Assembly: GCF_003058325.1 (NCBI RefSeq)
Contig: NZ_CP028847.1
Coordinates: 1-34,352, forward strand
Direction of reading: 5' to 3'
Source: Methylobacterium currus
Lineage (GTDB): Bacteria > Pseudomonadota > Alphaproteobacteria > Rhizobiales > Beijerinckiaceae
Length of the DNA: 34,352 bases
This document shows positions 15,650 to 23,624 of this stretch, piece by piece. The translations under genes and the position numbers were made by a program. Numbering within the stretch: the first letter of the stretch is position 1; every line of letters begins with the position of its first letter. Below the pieces are notes generated by a model. It did no database searches and was not told where the DNA came from. It saw only the letters and a list, made by a program, of their open reading frames with translations.

Positions 15650-16727
15650 CCGGGAGCCCGGGGCGGCGCGAGATGCCGCCGCGGCGGGTCCCCGAGATCC
15701 CCGGGTGGACGACCTGGCGAAGCTGGCCGGGGCTGGCGGTGGCCCGCCCCCTCTCGTGCCGGCGCTGGTCGCGGCGGATGCGACCCTCCTCCCCGCGGAG
15801 GCCGCCAGCCTCGTCGCGGCCTACCAGCGTGCCAGCAAGGCCGACGCCACCGTGCGGGCCTATCGCGCCGACGCCGCGGTGTTCGAGGCTTGGTGCTCGC
15901 CGCACGGGTTCCGCCCTCTGCCGGCGAGCCCGGAGGCCGTGGCCGCCTTCCTGGTGGCGGAGGCCGAAGCCGGCCGGGCCGCATCGACCATCAACCGGCG
16001 GCTCGCTGCGATCCGCTACGCCCACAAGCTCGCCCGGCAGCCGGACCCGACCGAGGACGAGGCGGTGCGCGCCACCCTGAAGGGCATCCGGCGCAAGGTC
16101 GGCGTCGCACCCGATCGCAAGGCTGCGATCACCGCCGAGACGCTGACGGCGATGCTCTCGCACGCCCCGCCAACCCTCACCGGCAAGCGGGATCGCGCCC
16201 TGCTCGCCCTCGGGTTCGCTGGCGCCTTCCGCCGGAGCGAGCTCGTCGCCCTCGACGTGTCGGACCTGCGCGAGGATCCCGAAGGCCTGCGGGTGCTGGT
16301 GCGCCGGTCGAAGGTCGACCAGGAAGGCGCCGGGTTCGAGAAGGCCATCCCGCACGGCCGGTTCATCCGCCCCGTCGCCCTGGTACGGGACTGGCTCGAG
16401 GCGGCAGGGATTACCGTCGGTCCCGTGTTCCGGCCGGTGACCCGGGCGGGCCGCCTCCTGCCCGCGGCCGAGGGATCACCGCCGCACCGCCTCACCACCC
16501 AGGCCGTCGCCGACATCGTGAAGCGGTACGCGACCGCGGCCGGGCTCGACGCCGCGACGGTCGGGGCGCATTCCCTGCGCGCCGGCTACATCACCACCGC
16601 GGCCGAGCGCGGAGCCGATATGAGCCGAATCATGGACCAGTCGGGCCACCGGGATCCGCGCACCGTCGTCGGCTACATCCGGCGGGCGAACGCCTTCAAG
16701 GGACACTCGGGGGACGGCTTTCTGTAA
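15639..16727 (+). CDS. Tyrosine recombinase/integrase
   Basis: 362 aa. N-terminal SAM-like core-binding domain at ~55-140 ([16 protein letters not shown] ... [15 protein letters not shown]) and catalytic domain at ~160-350. Catalytic set is visible: R198 (FRRSELVAL), K225 (RRSKVD), H311-x-x-R314 (HSLRAGY), H337 (SGHRD) and nucleophile Y346 (VGYIRR). A low-complexity first 45 residues precede the fold. It is of the type often found on Methylobacterium plasmids and islands, and could integrate the element or resolve its multimers. No excisionase is adjacent; the candidate is at 31512-31721. No att core was identified. Confidence 0.9.
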   Translation: MSGSREPGAARDAAAAGPRDPRVDDLAKLAGAGGGPPPLVPALVAADATLLPAEAASLVAAYQRASKADATVRAYRADAAVFEAWCSPHGFRPLPASPEAVAAFLVAEAEAGRAASTINRRLAAIRYAHKLARQPDPTEDEAVRATLKGIRRKVGVAPDRKAAITAETLTAMLSHAPPTLTGKRDRALLALGFAGAFRRSELVALDVSDLREDPEGLRVLVRRSKVDQEGAGFEKAIPHGRFIRPVALVRDWLEAAGITVGPVFRPVTRAGRLLPAAEGSPPHRLTTQAVADIVKRYATAAGLDAATVGAHSLRAGYITTAAERGADMSRIMDQSGHRDPRTVVGYIRRANAFKGHSGDGFL

Positions 16728-16878
16728 CGCGGGCGCCGCTTTGACGCCCCGCCCGGCCGTCATGCACGGGAATATTGCGAGCCGGAGACGGGATCGGCTA
16801 TGCAGGATGTACCACGCCTCCCGGCCTTAGCGCCGACGTATTGCAGGGGGGCGTGCGATATTTGAGGAAGTCAAGACA

Positions 16879-17112
16879 ATGAATTGCATGACCTGGCCTT
16901 GGATTGGCGAGCTTGCTCCGCCGAGCGAAGATCATAGCTACCATTTGAGTGAGATCGATGATCTCTTGGAGATCGCTCATCAGACCGACCCGTTTGCTAA
17001 GATCATCACCGGTAAGCGGACCGGAACGATCATCTGCGCGCACGATTGGTACACCCTCTTCGCTGTGAAGATGCGCGCCAACGGGAACCTCAGGGTGCTC
17101 AAGCAGCCCTGA
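16879..17112 (+). CDS. Small hypothetical protein
   Basis: 77 aa beginning MNCMTWPWIGELAPPSEDH; C-terminal part contains FAKIITGKRTGTIICAHDWYTLFAVKM. Lower GC than the flanks and a compact alpha/beta pattern support a real gene, but no family is recognised. It ends 8 nt before the first 117-bp repeat, whose opening hairpin could terminate its transcript. Confidence 0.45.
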   Translation: MNCMTWPWIGELAPPSEDHSYHLSEIDDLLEIAHQTDPFAKIITGKRTGTIICAHDWYTLFAVKMRANGNLRVLKQP

Positions 17113-17120
17113 TGGCCAAA

Positions 17121-17354
17121 GGGCGGCGGCCCTAATCGCCGCCCCGTCCGGGGCCGGACAGGGCAGACTGTTTGACGAACGCTTACCGTCCGGCTCAGAT
17201 GGCAGCTTGGGCGCCTCGCATCCCGCGAGTCGCCACCGGGCGGCGGCCCTAATCGCCGCCCCGTCCGGGGCCGGACAGGGCAGACTGTTTGACGAACGCT
17301 TACCGTCCGGCTCAGATGGCAGCTTGGGCGCCTCGCATCCCGCGAGTCGCCACC
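17121..17354. repeat. Two perfect 117-bp tandem repeats with strong hairpins
   Basis: 17121-17237 and 17238-17354 appear identical base for base. Each unit starts with GGGCGGCG-8 nt-CGCCGCCC, followed by GTCCGG-GG-CCGGAC, and contains CTCGC-ATCCC-GCGAG near its end. The rest of the gene-free stretch 17113-17592 holds a weaker AGACCC/GGGTCT stem around 17390-17428 and no credible gene. On the minus strand each unit ends in the long hairpin, so a tandem pair of small structured RNAs is possible; alternatively this is an origin or incompatibility region for the gene at 17593. Confidence 0.85.
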
Positions 17355-17592
17355 AGGATCACCGCCGCGACAGCAGCCACCTGAAAAGCAAGACCCCCGG
17401 ACGCCTGCCAGGGCAACCGAGGGTCTGGAGCCCCGAGGGGGCCAATCCGAAGTCTGAACAGCTCGGATCATCCCCCGAAATCGCCACGCGAGTCAATCTG
17501 AAAGCACCGCTTTCGGAGACGGGCTCGGCTTGCCTGTGACGGACCGCCCGACCGGCGGCGCCGAATGCTGAACCGCGGCCCGAGAGGGCCGG

Positions 17593-18243
17593 ATGATGAC
17601 GCACGCCTTGAACGCGAGCGCGGCTGGAGCCGTGTCGCCAGCTGGTGGCATGGCCGCTGGCTATCGCCTGCCGCGATCCGTCGCGGACCGGCTTGAGACG
17701 GCCCTGCGCGGCCGGAAGAACGCGGCTGCCTGCCTCTCGCTGGCTACGTGGCTCGGGCGGTTCTGGTCCGCGCCGCGCCGGCTGCTCTACAGCTTCCCCA
17801 TCGATCGCCGCGCCATCGCCGGCCGGGAGGATCTGGGTCTGTCCGAGGCCCGGGTGCGCGGGGCCATCTTGACGCTCGAGGAAATCGGTTTCCTGGCCCG
17901 CTACGAACCCGATCCCGGGCGGCGGTACCAGCGGACGGCCGACGGCCTCCACCGGCGCCCGCTCGCGTTCCGGTTCGGGGAGGAATACGCCCTGGCCTTC
18001 ACGGCAGCGAATACAAGGGCGCAGGCAGCCCGGGGCGCACCCGCACCATCACGCCGGCCCGTCCCCCGCCCGGCGCCCGCCCACGTGCCGGTGGCCAGCA
18101 TCGTCACGGCTCGTCCGGCGCCCTCACCCCTCCTCGCCCAAAAGCATCCCTCCCTGGAAAGGGGGTTGATTATGGGCGAGCAGAATCCAGCGTCGCCGCT
18201 TGAGGCTGCGATAGCGCGACTACGCCAAGGCATAGGCCTATGA
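17593..18243 (+). CDS. Winged-helix protein, possible plasmid replication initiator
   Basis: 216 aa. Residues ~25-125 look like a winged-helix domain: LPRSVADRLETALRG, then FPIDRRAIAGREDLGLSEARVRGAILTLEEIGFLARYEPD with a recognition helix and wing. The C terminus is Pro/Ala-rich and ends with HPSLERGLIMGEQNP and EAAIARLRQGIG, a closing motif like those of small Rep-type proteins. It is preceded by tandem repeats and faces the mobilisation genes, as expected for a replication initiator; a transcriptional regulator is the main alternative. Start could also be M20. Confidence 0.55.
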   Translation: MMTHALNASAAGAVSPAGGMAAGYRLPRSVADRLETALRGRKNAAACLSLATWLGRFWSAPRRLLYSFPIDRRAIAGREDLGLSEARVRGAILTLEEIGFLARYEPDPGRRYQRTADGLHRRPLAFRFGEEYALAFTAANTRAQAARGAPAPSRRPVPRPAPAHVPVASIVTARPAPSPLLAQKHPSLERGLIMGEQNPASPLEAAIARLRQGIGL

Positions 18244-18323
18244 CCGTCAAGGCAAATGCACCGTCGCAAAGCCGCCGGGACGGCGGGTCGCCCCAGCGGC
18301 AGAGCCGGTCTCGAATCGGCGCG

Positions 18324-20192
18324 TCACGGCCGCGGACCACTGTCCGGTGGCGGCGCGCTATCCCGGTCGAGGATCGCGCGCGCCCTGGCGAAAATCGCCC
18401 GCATATAGGCGACGGCCTTCGCCACGGCTGGTTCGGTCCGAACCCATGCCGCGCGGACCTGCGATGCCGAAAAACCGGCGCGGAGAGTCGCCACCACCGC
18501 GGCAAGGTCGCGCTTGGCCCGGTTGCCCCGGGCTCGCAGCCGCGCCGCGGTGAAGATCGCCTCGGCGGTTACAGCCCGAGGCCGACTGCCCAGAGCATGC
18601 CGCGGATGATGATTTCCGCCATGCAGAGCACCGCGACCGCCCCGAGGCACGTCTTCCAGTTGGCCTCCCACCGTCGCCTGTTCAGGGCCGACGAAAGCCA
18701 TGGGGCGAATCGCGCCAGGTTGGCCATGCTGGCCTCGAAGCTCTGCACGTGCGCGGCGCTGAGGTTGTAGGCCGCGGTCGCCTCCTCCGTCGCCGCGTTG
18801 TACGCGCTCGCCGCCGCCTCGGCCGTCTCCGTCAGCGCGACCTGGGCCGCGCTCGCCGCTGCCGCGATCTCCGCCCTGCTCGCGGCGGCCATCGCCCGGA
18901 TCTCCGTCCGGGTGTCCACTGCTACCCGCGCGACGCCTCCCCGGACCGTATTCTCCATCGCCCGCATGTGTTCGCGGGCCTCCTCCATGGCCGCCTTCAT
19001 GGGGATCACGATCTCGTCCGCGGACGCCGAGATCTTCTCCCGAGCCGTTGTCGACACGCTCTCCATCGCCTTGAGGGCCTGGTCGCCCGCCTTCGTGAGC
19101 GCGGCCGGTAGACCCTGGAGGGCCTTCGTCACCAGTTCCGTGGCCGCCGTCGCCTCCACGGTGATCGGCGACAAGCCCTCCGACAGCCGGGTGGTGATGA
19201 TGTTTTCCATCTCGACTTGCCGGGTGCCCATGGCCGACACGAGCTGATGCGTGCGCTGGGTCTTGTCGAGGAGGAGTGTCAGATCGCCCCTCATCGCCGC
19301 GATCTGATCCAGGACTTTCTGCGGATCGAAGGCGGTCAGCGTCGTGGCCTGCGTTGCGGCCGGCGGGGTGGGCTGCACCGCCGTGACGGCGGGCTGCGTC
19401 GGCGTCGTCTTGCGGGTCATATGTCAGTCCTCTCTGCTGTAATGATGCCCACGTGAATCCCTTGCCCAAGTCGCTTCCCTTATGGGCGACATTATCAAGG
19501 CGAAACGAGATCCCCGATATTCTGCCTGTACTTGCCAAGTTCAATCGAACGTCAACGCCGAAGGCTTCGAGTGACCGGCAAAACCTCGTTAGCGGTACGC
19601 CCTTCCCCAGGGCCGCCACGACAAGATTTTGAAGCCTGGCTCGAACCGGCGGCATGCCGGTGCGCTCGGCGCGAGTCCGTTCTGGCCGCGAAGGGTGGGC
19701 CGCGAGCGGACGGACCGCGTCGGGGTCGAGGAGATGAGAGGGCCGGTCGGCGGCAATCCCAAATTCCTTTTCCAGATCCCGCACAATCTTCTCGGATCTC
19801 CGAAAGTCGTGCCTGTCGCTCACCACGGTACCATCGCGACGAATTCTTGATGCTGCGATGTGTAGGTGTCTCGGATCGTGTCGCGTCGATGTATGGTCCT
19901 GAAAACCCATGCGCGTGCACCATTCTATTGCGATGCGGCGCGCAAGATCGTCCGGCACATACGGACCATCCGGTCTGAAACTCAGGACGGTACGCACTCC
20001 CACGACACCGAGTTGAGGTCTCAACCTTCGAAGGCGGTCGAAACTGGAGGCAACTTCTTCTGCGGTTCGACCCGGCAAAGTCGAATGCAAGACGGTCACC
20101 TGCGGTCGAGCTATTCCCTGACTGTTGTGCGAGCCACGGTCGTAGAGGATACCTGCGCGCAGGTCCTTGACCTTCAGCATTAGACCGATCAT
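18324..20192 (-). CDS. Relaxase of the MobA/VirD2 type, with an overprinted central region
   Basis: 622 aa if read through. Residues ~10-265 are the relaxase domain: ILYDRGSHN near the start and the metal-binding motif HDPRHLHI with H105, H109 and H111, ending with the family's KGSDLGKGFTWASLQQRG. Residues ~258-542 are Gly/Asp/Arg/His-rich because another gene is encoded there in a different frame. Residues ~543-622 (TAEAIFTAARLRARGNRAK ...) again look like a genuine helical protein. The ATG overlaps the mobC stop by 4 nt. The enzyme would nick oriT and pilot the strand. A shorter product, with the tail as a separate gene, cannot be excluded, but I see no start codon for the tail. Confidence 0.78.
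   Translation of the reverse strand: MIGLMLKVKDLRAGILYDRGSHNSQGIARPQVTVLHSTLPGRTAEEVASSFDRLRRLRPQLGVVGVRTVLSFRPDGPYVPDDLARRIAIEWCTRMGFQDHTSTRHDPRHLHIAASRIRRDGTVVSDRHDFRRSEKIVRDLEKEFGIAADRPSHLLDPDAVRPLAAHPSRPERTRAERTGMPPVRARLQNLVVAALGKGVPLTRFCRSLEAFGVDVRLNLASTGRISGISFRLDNVAHKGSDLGKGFTWASLQQRGLTYDPQDDADAARRHGGAAHPAGRNAGHDADRLRSAESPGSDRGDEGRSDTPPRQDPAHASARVGHGHPASRDGKHHHHPAVGGLVADHRGGDGGHGTGDEGPPGSTGRAHEGGRPGPQGDGERVDNGSGEDLGVRGRDRDPHEGGHGGGPRTHAGDGEYGPGRRRAGSSGHPDGDPGDGRREQGGDRGSGERGPGRADGDGRGGGERVQRGDGGGDRGLQPQRRARAELRGQHGQPGAIRPMAFVGPEQATVGGQLEDVPRGGRGALHGGNHHPRHALGSRPRAVTAEAIFTAARLRARGNRAKRDLAAVVATLRAGFSASQVRAAWVRTEPAVAKAVAYMRAIFARARAILDRDSAPPPDSGPRP
18569..19420 (-). CDS. MobB-like coiled-coil membrane protein nested in the relaxase gene
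   Basis: 283 aa, ATG at 19420 preceded by AGAGGA at good spacing. Long Ala/Glu/Lys-rich coiled coil from about 35 to 225 (LDQIAAMRGDLTLLLDKTQ and repeated AAA..EEA heptads), then a C-terminal transmembrane helix CLGAVAVLCMAEIIIRGML. It lies wholly inside the relaxase reading frame. In RSF1010 and ColE1-type plasmids, accessory mobilisation genes (mobB, mbeB, mbeD) are nested in the relaxase gene in the same manner, and MobB has a membrane segment. A role in anchoring the relaxosome at the membrane is inferred from this parallel, not from sequence identity. Confidence 0.75.
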   Translation of the reverse strand: MTRKTTPTQPAVTAVQPTPPAATQATTLTAFDPQKVLDQIAAMRGDLTLLLDKTQRTHQLVSAMGTRQVEMENIITTRLSEGLSPITVEATAATELVTKALQGLPAALTKAGDQALKAMESVSTTAREKISASADEIVIPMKAAMEEAREHMRAMENTVRGGVARVAVDTRTEIRAMAAASRAEIAAAASAAQVALTETAEAAASAYNAATEEATAAYNLSAAHVQSFEASMANLARFAPWLSSALNRRRWEANWKTCLGAVAVLCMAEIIIRGMLWAVGLGL

Positions 20193-20605
20193 CGGACACG
20201 TTCGCTTATCCCTATGTATTGCATGCCAACTTCATGAGCGATATCATGCAATTTATTTAAAAGATCAGGCTCGATCCCAATGACAATTCCTGAAGATGCT
20301 GCGTCGGCAATGCGTGCAAGATCGTCAGCAATAATTTTATAAGAAGAAGCTACATTTATCCATGTTTCAGGTAGCTTCAGAATGTCCGGCAATGGCGGAT
20401 GTCTATAATATGGGTCCGGAATCATCACAATTCCGTTTTCGCAAGCCGAGCGTATAAGGCTTGGTATGCTGACTTTATACAATGCAGCCTGCCTCTTAAG
20501 CTCAGAATATTCGCGTTCGGTCATGTCGACCGAGACCCGGCGCGTCCGGCGCTTTTCGGGATTGAGGCGAGGGCGACCGCCAGGCCTGCGCGGCGCCCTG
20601 CGCAT
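20189..20605 (-). CDS. MobC-like relaxosome accessory protein
   Basis: 138 aa from ATG at 20605; the frame extends to 20722 but the added residues look non-native. Basic N terminus (RRAPRRPGGRPRLNPEKRRTRR) then a ribbon-helix-helix-like region VSVDMTEREYSELKRQAALY and VSIPSLIRSACENG, the usual MobC pattern for opening DNA at oriT. Its stop overlaps the relaxase start (ATGA). The 3' half is markedly AT-rich (ATA, AAT and TTA codons), unlike the relaxase, which suggests a different origin or weak adaptation. Confidence 0.72.
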   Translation of the reverse strand: MRRAPRRPGGRPRLNPEKRRTRRVSVDMTEREYSELKRQAALYKVSIPSLIRSACENGIVMIPDPYYRHPPLPDILKLPETWINVASSYKIIADDLARIADAASSGIVIGIEPDLLNKLHDIAHEVGMQYIGISERVR

Positions 20606-20967
20606 GCTCTCTTTTGATGGGCTCACGACGTGTCTCCAGAAGTGACGAGCAAAGCGAGGAACCTGTTTTTCGGTCAGAAAAACATGGCCCGAACCGACCA
20701 CCACTCGATCGGCAAGCAACATCGATCACCGGCAAGCGTGGAGAGGCTGTTTCTGCCCCTTCGCTCGCGGCGCCGAAAGACGTTGCTAGGAAATGGATCG
20801 CCGATTCATCCGGATGCGCAAAACGGTTTCTTGCGGTCCCGTGCAGATTGCAGATTTATAGGTTTTCGGTCACAGGTATAACAAAATGATAACCACCGTA
20901 ATATGCCGCTTGCTATCCAGCCGCGAATATGGGTCCGATTGGGCGTCACCATTTTTCGGAGCCCCAC
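20606..20967. other. Candidate oriT region upstream of the mobilisation genes
   Basis: 362 bp with no credible gene, between the divergent mobC-like gene and the gene at 20968. It contains a perfect 8-bp inverted repeat TGTTTTTC (20664-20671) and GAAAAACA (20677-20684) with a 5-nt loop, and is AT-rich toward 20860-20930. oriT normally lies next to mobC and contains such a repeat beside the nick site. I could not find a known nick consensus. Confidence 0.45.
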
Positions 20968-21408
20968 ATGTCCATCGTGGTCCCCCTCACCGTCGCCGTC
21001 GGCGCCCTGATAGTGGCCGCGGGCGGCAGCCTCCTCCCGCCCGCCATCTCTGAGCCGCCGCAGCCGCCGGAGGATCCGCGTCAGCACGTCGACGTGCCCT
21101 CGGCGCGTGTTGCCGTGGCGCAGGATTTCCAGCGCATCGCCGAGAGCCGGCAGGCAAAAGCCGAAGCGGCAGCAAAGAAGGACCGGGAGGAGACCGACGC
21201 GCTGAAGCGGAGCAACGCTGGCCTCAAGGACCGCGTGATGGCGGCCGAGGCTCAGGTGAAGGCGCTCACGGAGCTGACGCTGCCGACCGCTATCGCGATG
21301 GTCGCGGAAATGGACGGGTCGACCGATCAGGGCGACGGAGAAGAGGGCGCTGGGACCGGCGGCGATGCGGCGGCCGGTTACAAGCCTCAGCCGCCGTCAC
21401 GACGTTGA
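20968..21408 (+). CDS. Membrane-anchored coiled-coil protein
   Basis: 146 aa from ATG at 20968 behind GGAG. N-terminal hydrophobic segment IVVPLTVAVGALIVAAGGSLLP acts as signal anchor; then a Pro-rich linker and a coiled coil at ~45-110 (FQRIAESRQAKAEAAAKKDREETDALKRS). C-terminal Gly-rich tail. Probably exposed in the periplasm. Similar in general layout to phage spanin or surface-exclusion proteins, but there is no specific evidence for either. Confidence 0.6.
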   Translation: MSIVVPLTVAVGALIVAAGGSLLPPAISEPPQPPEDPRQHVDVPSARVAVAQDFQRIAESRQAKAEAAAKKDREETDALKRSNAGLKDRVMAAEAQVKALTELTLPTAIAMVAEMDGSTDQGDGEEGAGTGGDAAAGYKPQPPSRR

Positions 21409-21547
21409 TGGTCATTCGGTCCGGGTCCGGGTCGAATATCAGGCTGAGCGCGCTGTAAAGGTGTGCTCAGTCCCTCTCGGAGAGCCCAGCAGCATAGAAG
21501 GTTGTGCTAGTCTTCGTGGATCGAAGGTGTTCGCGTAAGGGGCCGCT

Positions 21548-22348
21548 ATGGCAAAACCATCGAAGACAGACGAAGCGAAGCCCCTGCGCGAGCCTGATGA
21601 TCGCGAGAAAGCCGCGATGGATCGCGCGCTTGAACGCTACAAGGCCCGTCCGGCTGCCCTGGAATACAGCGTCTCCACCTCGCCGGAGGGTGGGGTTGGG
21701 ATCAAGCGTCCGCATTCGGACACAGCGGGTCACCTCCTGCATTGCCTCGACACGTTCGGCACGGCCTCGTCCGACTTCGCGTCGAATGCCGTCACGCAAC
21801 TCGGATCGGTGCTGCGGGAGGAGAAGCAAGAACTTCCCACCGAGCAGGCTTTGAACGCCGGCCTGGCCGCGGTTTCCGGAATCGCCCCTCAGGACGAGAT
21901 CGAGGCGATGCTGGCCGTGCAGATGGTCGCCACCCACGACGTTGCCATGAAGGCGCTGCGGAAGCTGGCCTACACCTCCGACGTCGACCGGATGGAGAAG
22001 TTCGGCAACATCGCCACGAAGATGATGCGGACCTACACGACGCAGCTCGAGGCGCTGGCGAAGCTGCGGCGGGGCGGGGCTCAGACGGTGCGGGTCGAAC
22101 ACGTCCACGTCTACCAGGGCGGTCAGGCGATCGTTGGCAACGTGCAAGGGGGCGGGGTCCCCAGGGGGCAGATCGAAAATGGACAGCAAGCCCATGCAAC
22201 GGATGCCCGAGCCCTCGCCGTTGCGCCTGGCGCCCCGATGCTGTGCGCGGACCCGGCAGGGACTGGAATGCCGGTCGCCGGCAGTGTCGGGGAAGCGCCG
22301 GTGCCGGATGCACGGCGGCGCGAAGGGAAGCGGGGCGCCGGCCGGTAG
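21548..22348 (+). CDS. Conserved hypothetical protein of the VHVYQGGQAIVGNV type
   Basis: 266 aa. N-terminal charged region, a helical core (~60-180) including EIEAMLAVQMVATHDVAMKA and RMEKFGNIATKMMRTYTTQLEAL, then the conserved stretch VEHVHVYQGGQAIVGNV (about residues 181-197) and a Pro/Ala-rich end. Proteins with this motif are widespread in Rhizobiales, always unnamed, and are commonly followed by a Cys/His-rich partner in an overlapping frame, exactly as here (170-nt overlap). The region upstream (21409-21547) has no gene. Often found near prophages and islands; function unknown. Confidence 0.75.
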   Translation: MAKPSKTDEAKPLREPDDREKAAMDRALERYKARPAALEYSVSTSPEGGVGIKRPHSDTAGHLLHCLDTFGTASSDFASNAVTQLGSVLREEKQELPTEQALNAGLAAVSGIAPQDEIEAMLAVQMVATHDVAMKALRKLAYTSDVDRMEKFGNIATKMMRTYTTQLEALAKLRRGGAQTVRVEHVHVYQGGQAIVGNVQGGGVPRGQIENGQQAHATDARALAVAPGAPMLCADPAGTGMPVAGSVGEAPVPDARRREGKRGAGR

Positions 22349-22466
22349 CCGGAACGGCAATTACACCCACGGTCTCCGGACGCGGGAGATGCAGGCGCTC
22401 CGGGCCGAGGTGCGGGCGATCCTGACCGGATCCCGTGCTCAGCTTGATCGGCTCGGGGACCTGTAG
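22179..22466 (+). CDS. Cys/His-rich HGG..GSGAP partner protein
   Basis: 95 aa from ATG at 22179, overlapping the upstream gene by 170 nt in another frame. Signature: RCCARTRQGLECRSPAV, KRRCRMHGGAKGSGAPAG and NGNYTHGL, ending in a basic helix REMQALRAEVRAIL. The four cysteines and the His could bind a metal. This is the usual companion of the VHVYQGGQAIVGNV protein in Rhizobiales (from memory of the family, not searched), so the large overlap is probably genuine rather than an artifact. Function unknown. Confidence 0.72.
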   Translation: MDSKPMQRMPEPSPLRLAPRCCARTRQGLECRSPAVSGKRRCRMHGGAKGSGAPAGSRNGNYTHGLRTREMQALRAEVRAILTGSRAQLDRLGDL

Positions 22467-22991
22467 CACCGGCGCGCCGATCCCGTCGCCGAGGGCGTGC
22501 GTTCGCTAAAGTAGCGAGAGATAGCCACCGGCGGGGCAGGCATGAGCGGAAATGAGAGGGTGCGCTTCGCGGGCCCTGCCTTGAAAAACAATCAAAGGAA
22601 ATTCAACCGGGCGGAGCCGAGCAGGCCCGGGGCGTGAACTGCCTGCCGCCCATCCTCGGGACACCGCCGCACCGGCGCGGGGCGATGGGGCCTAAGCCAA
22701 ACCCGCTCGGATCCGGCTCAAAACCAAGCCGATCCTGAGCGGTTCGCACTCAGGTTCGCACCCCCTACGCGCGCGAACCCTGCTCCTGGTACGCAGCGAG
22801 GTACGCACCCCTCACGCGCGCGGGCACCTCGCCGGCCCGGTTTCAATGGGGGTTTCAGCCCCCAGCACGGGGATGCGGCTGAAACCGCGATAGCCCGCAG
22901 GCCGGGATGCTGAAATTTGCTAGGTTCACAGTCACGAACCTGCGAGCGCTACGGACCCTGATCCAGGGATGCCGGGCGAGTATGGTGGGGG
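22467..22991. other. Gene-free region with paired direct repeats
   Basis: 525 bp without a credible gene. It holds three pairs of short direct repeats, each pair spaced 12 bp: GGTTCGCA at 22741 and 22753, GGTACGCA at 22788 and 22800, GGTTTCA at 22839 and 22851. The first two pairs lie in two copies of a 47-bp imperfect tandem repeat (22741-22787 and 22788-22834) sharing CCCC and GCGCGCG. A perfect inverted repeat GGTTTCAGCC (22851-22860) and GGCTGAAACC (22877-22886) follows. Candidate operator cluster or secondary origin. Confidence 0.7.
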
Positions 22992-23207
22992 CTAATCCCG
23001 ATCCGCGTCTATACGCCAAAGCGTGTGCATGTCTTCTCCGAATAGAATTGCATAGTCGCTGTTGTCGTATGTCTGAATATCGATGTTTGGAGCCCTGGAA
23101 ATAGCGTCGGCATCGTCGATAGCATCGAATTGAATGCGATCGACAAGCTGATGCATATTTTTTGAGGAGCCGGATTGCTTGTAGAGCCTGACTTCATATT
23201 TCGGCAT
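22992..23207 (-). CDS. Small hypothetical protein, AT-rich
   Basis: 71 aa, ATG at 23207 with GGGAGG just upstream. Begins PKYEVRLYKQSGSSKNMHQL and has an alternating strand-helix-strand pattern with IQFDAIDDADAIS and DYAILFGEDMHTLWRID. This resembles short alpha/beta proteins that are common beside phage and island genes in Rhizobiales, with no known role. Much lower GC than flanking genes. Start preferred because of the Shine-Dalgarno site; it lies 66 nt after the replication operon and may be its last gene. Confidence 0.62.
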   Translation of the reverse strand: MPKYEVRLYKQSGSSKNMHQLVDRIQFDAIDDADAISRAPNIDIQTYDNSDYAILFGEDMHTLWRIDADRD

Positions 23208-23273
23208 TTTGCCCTCCCTTGAGTGCTCATCTTGCGCCTATGGGAAGGTGTAAGCGAGGGGCACAACCAGCGT

Positions 23274-23624
23274 CTACATCATCCACATCAGGCACCCGCC
23301 GCTCTCGCACTTGCCCCAGACGTGCCCGTTCTCGGCCCGGGACCATCGCAACCGGCCGGAGCATTCCGGGCACGAGATCTCCCCTTCGACGCCCGGCACG
23401 TCGGCGATCAACCTCAGGGCCTCGCGGACGGGATCGGCCTGCTGCGGGATCAGGGCTTCCCTGACACCCGCCGCGAATCCCCGCAGGGCCTCCGAGGCGG
23501 CGCGCTGGCGCATCGCATGGGCGTCGGCTCGGGCCTCGATGGCGGCGGCGGCCTCGTCGGCGGCCAGCAGCGCATCCCAGATCCCGGCGTGGTAGGTCGA
23601 TAGCCGTTGCCTCGCATCACCCAT
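23274..23624 (-). CDS. Zinc-ribbon hypothetical protein
   Basis: 116 aa. Helical first 85 residues (WDALLAADEAAAAIEARADAHAMRQRAA) followed by a C-terminal zinc ribbon: CPECSGRLRW and GKCESGGCLMW, giving two CxxC/CxxxxC-type pairs. It overlaps the upstream HTH gene by 8 nt, placing it at the end of the replication operon. Zinc ribbons of this kind are often nucleic-acid or protein binders; no specific role. Confidence 0.68.
   Translation of the reverse strand: MGDARQRLSTYHAGIWDALLAADEAAAAIEARADAHAMRQRAASEALRGFAAGVREALIPQQADPVREALRLIADVPGVEGEISCPECSGRLRWSRAENGHVWGKCESGGCLMWMM

Noticed and set aside
17121..17354. Integron attC-like cassettes
   Set aside because: Unit size and palindromes are in range and a tyrosine recombinase is nearby, but no GTTRRRY/RYYYAAC core pair is present and the recombinase lacks visible IntI features.
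17121..17354. CRISPR array
   Set aside because: Only two units, contiguous with no spacers, and no cas genes.
16980..17471. Minus-strand open frame of 163 codons spanning the 117-bp repeats, with a duplicated 39-residue unit
   Set aside because: Composition is Arg/Pro/Ser/Cys-rich without a folded pattern. The frame stays open only because 117 is a multiple of three, and no RBS is seen.
22907..23104. Plus-strand 65-codon frame
   Set aside because: Overlaps the better supported minus-strand gene at 22992-23207 and has no RBS or natural composition.
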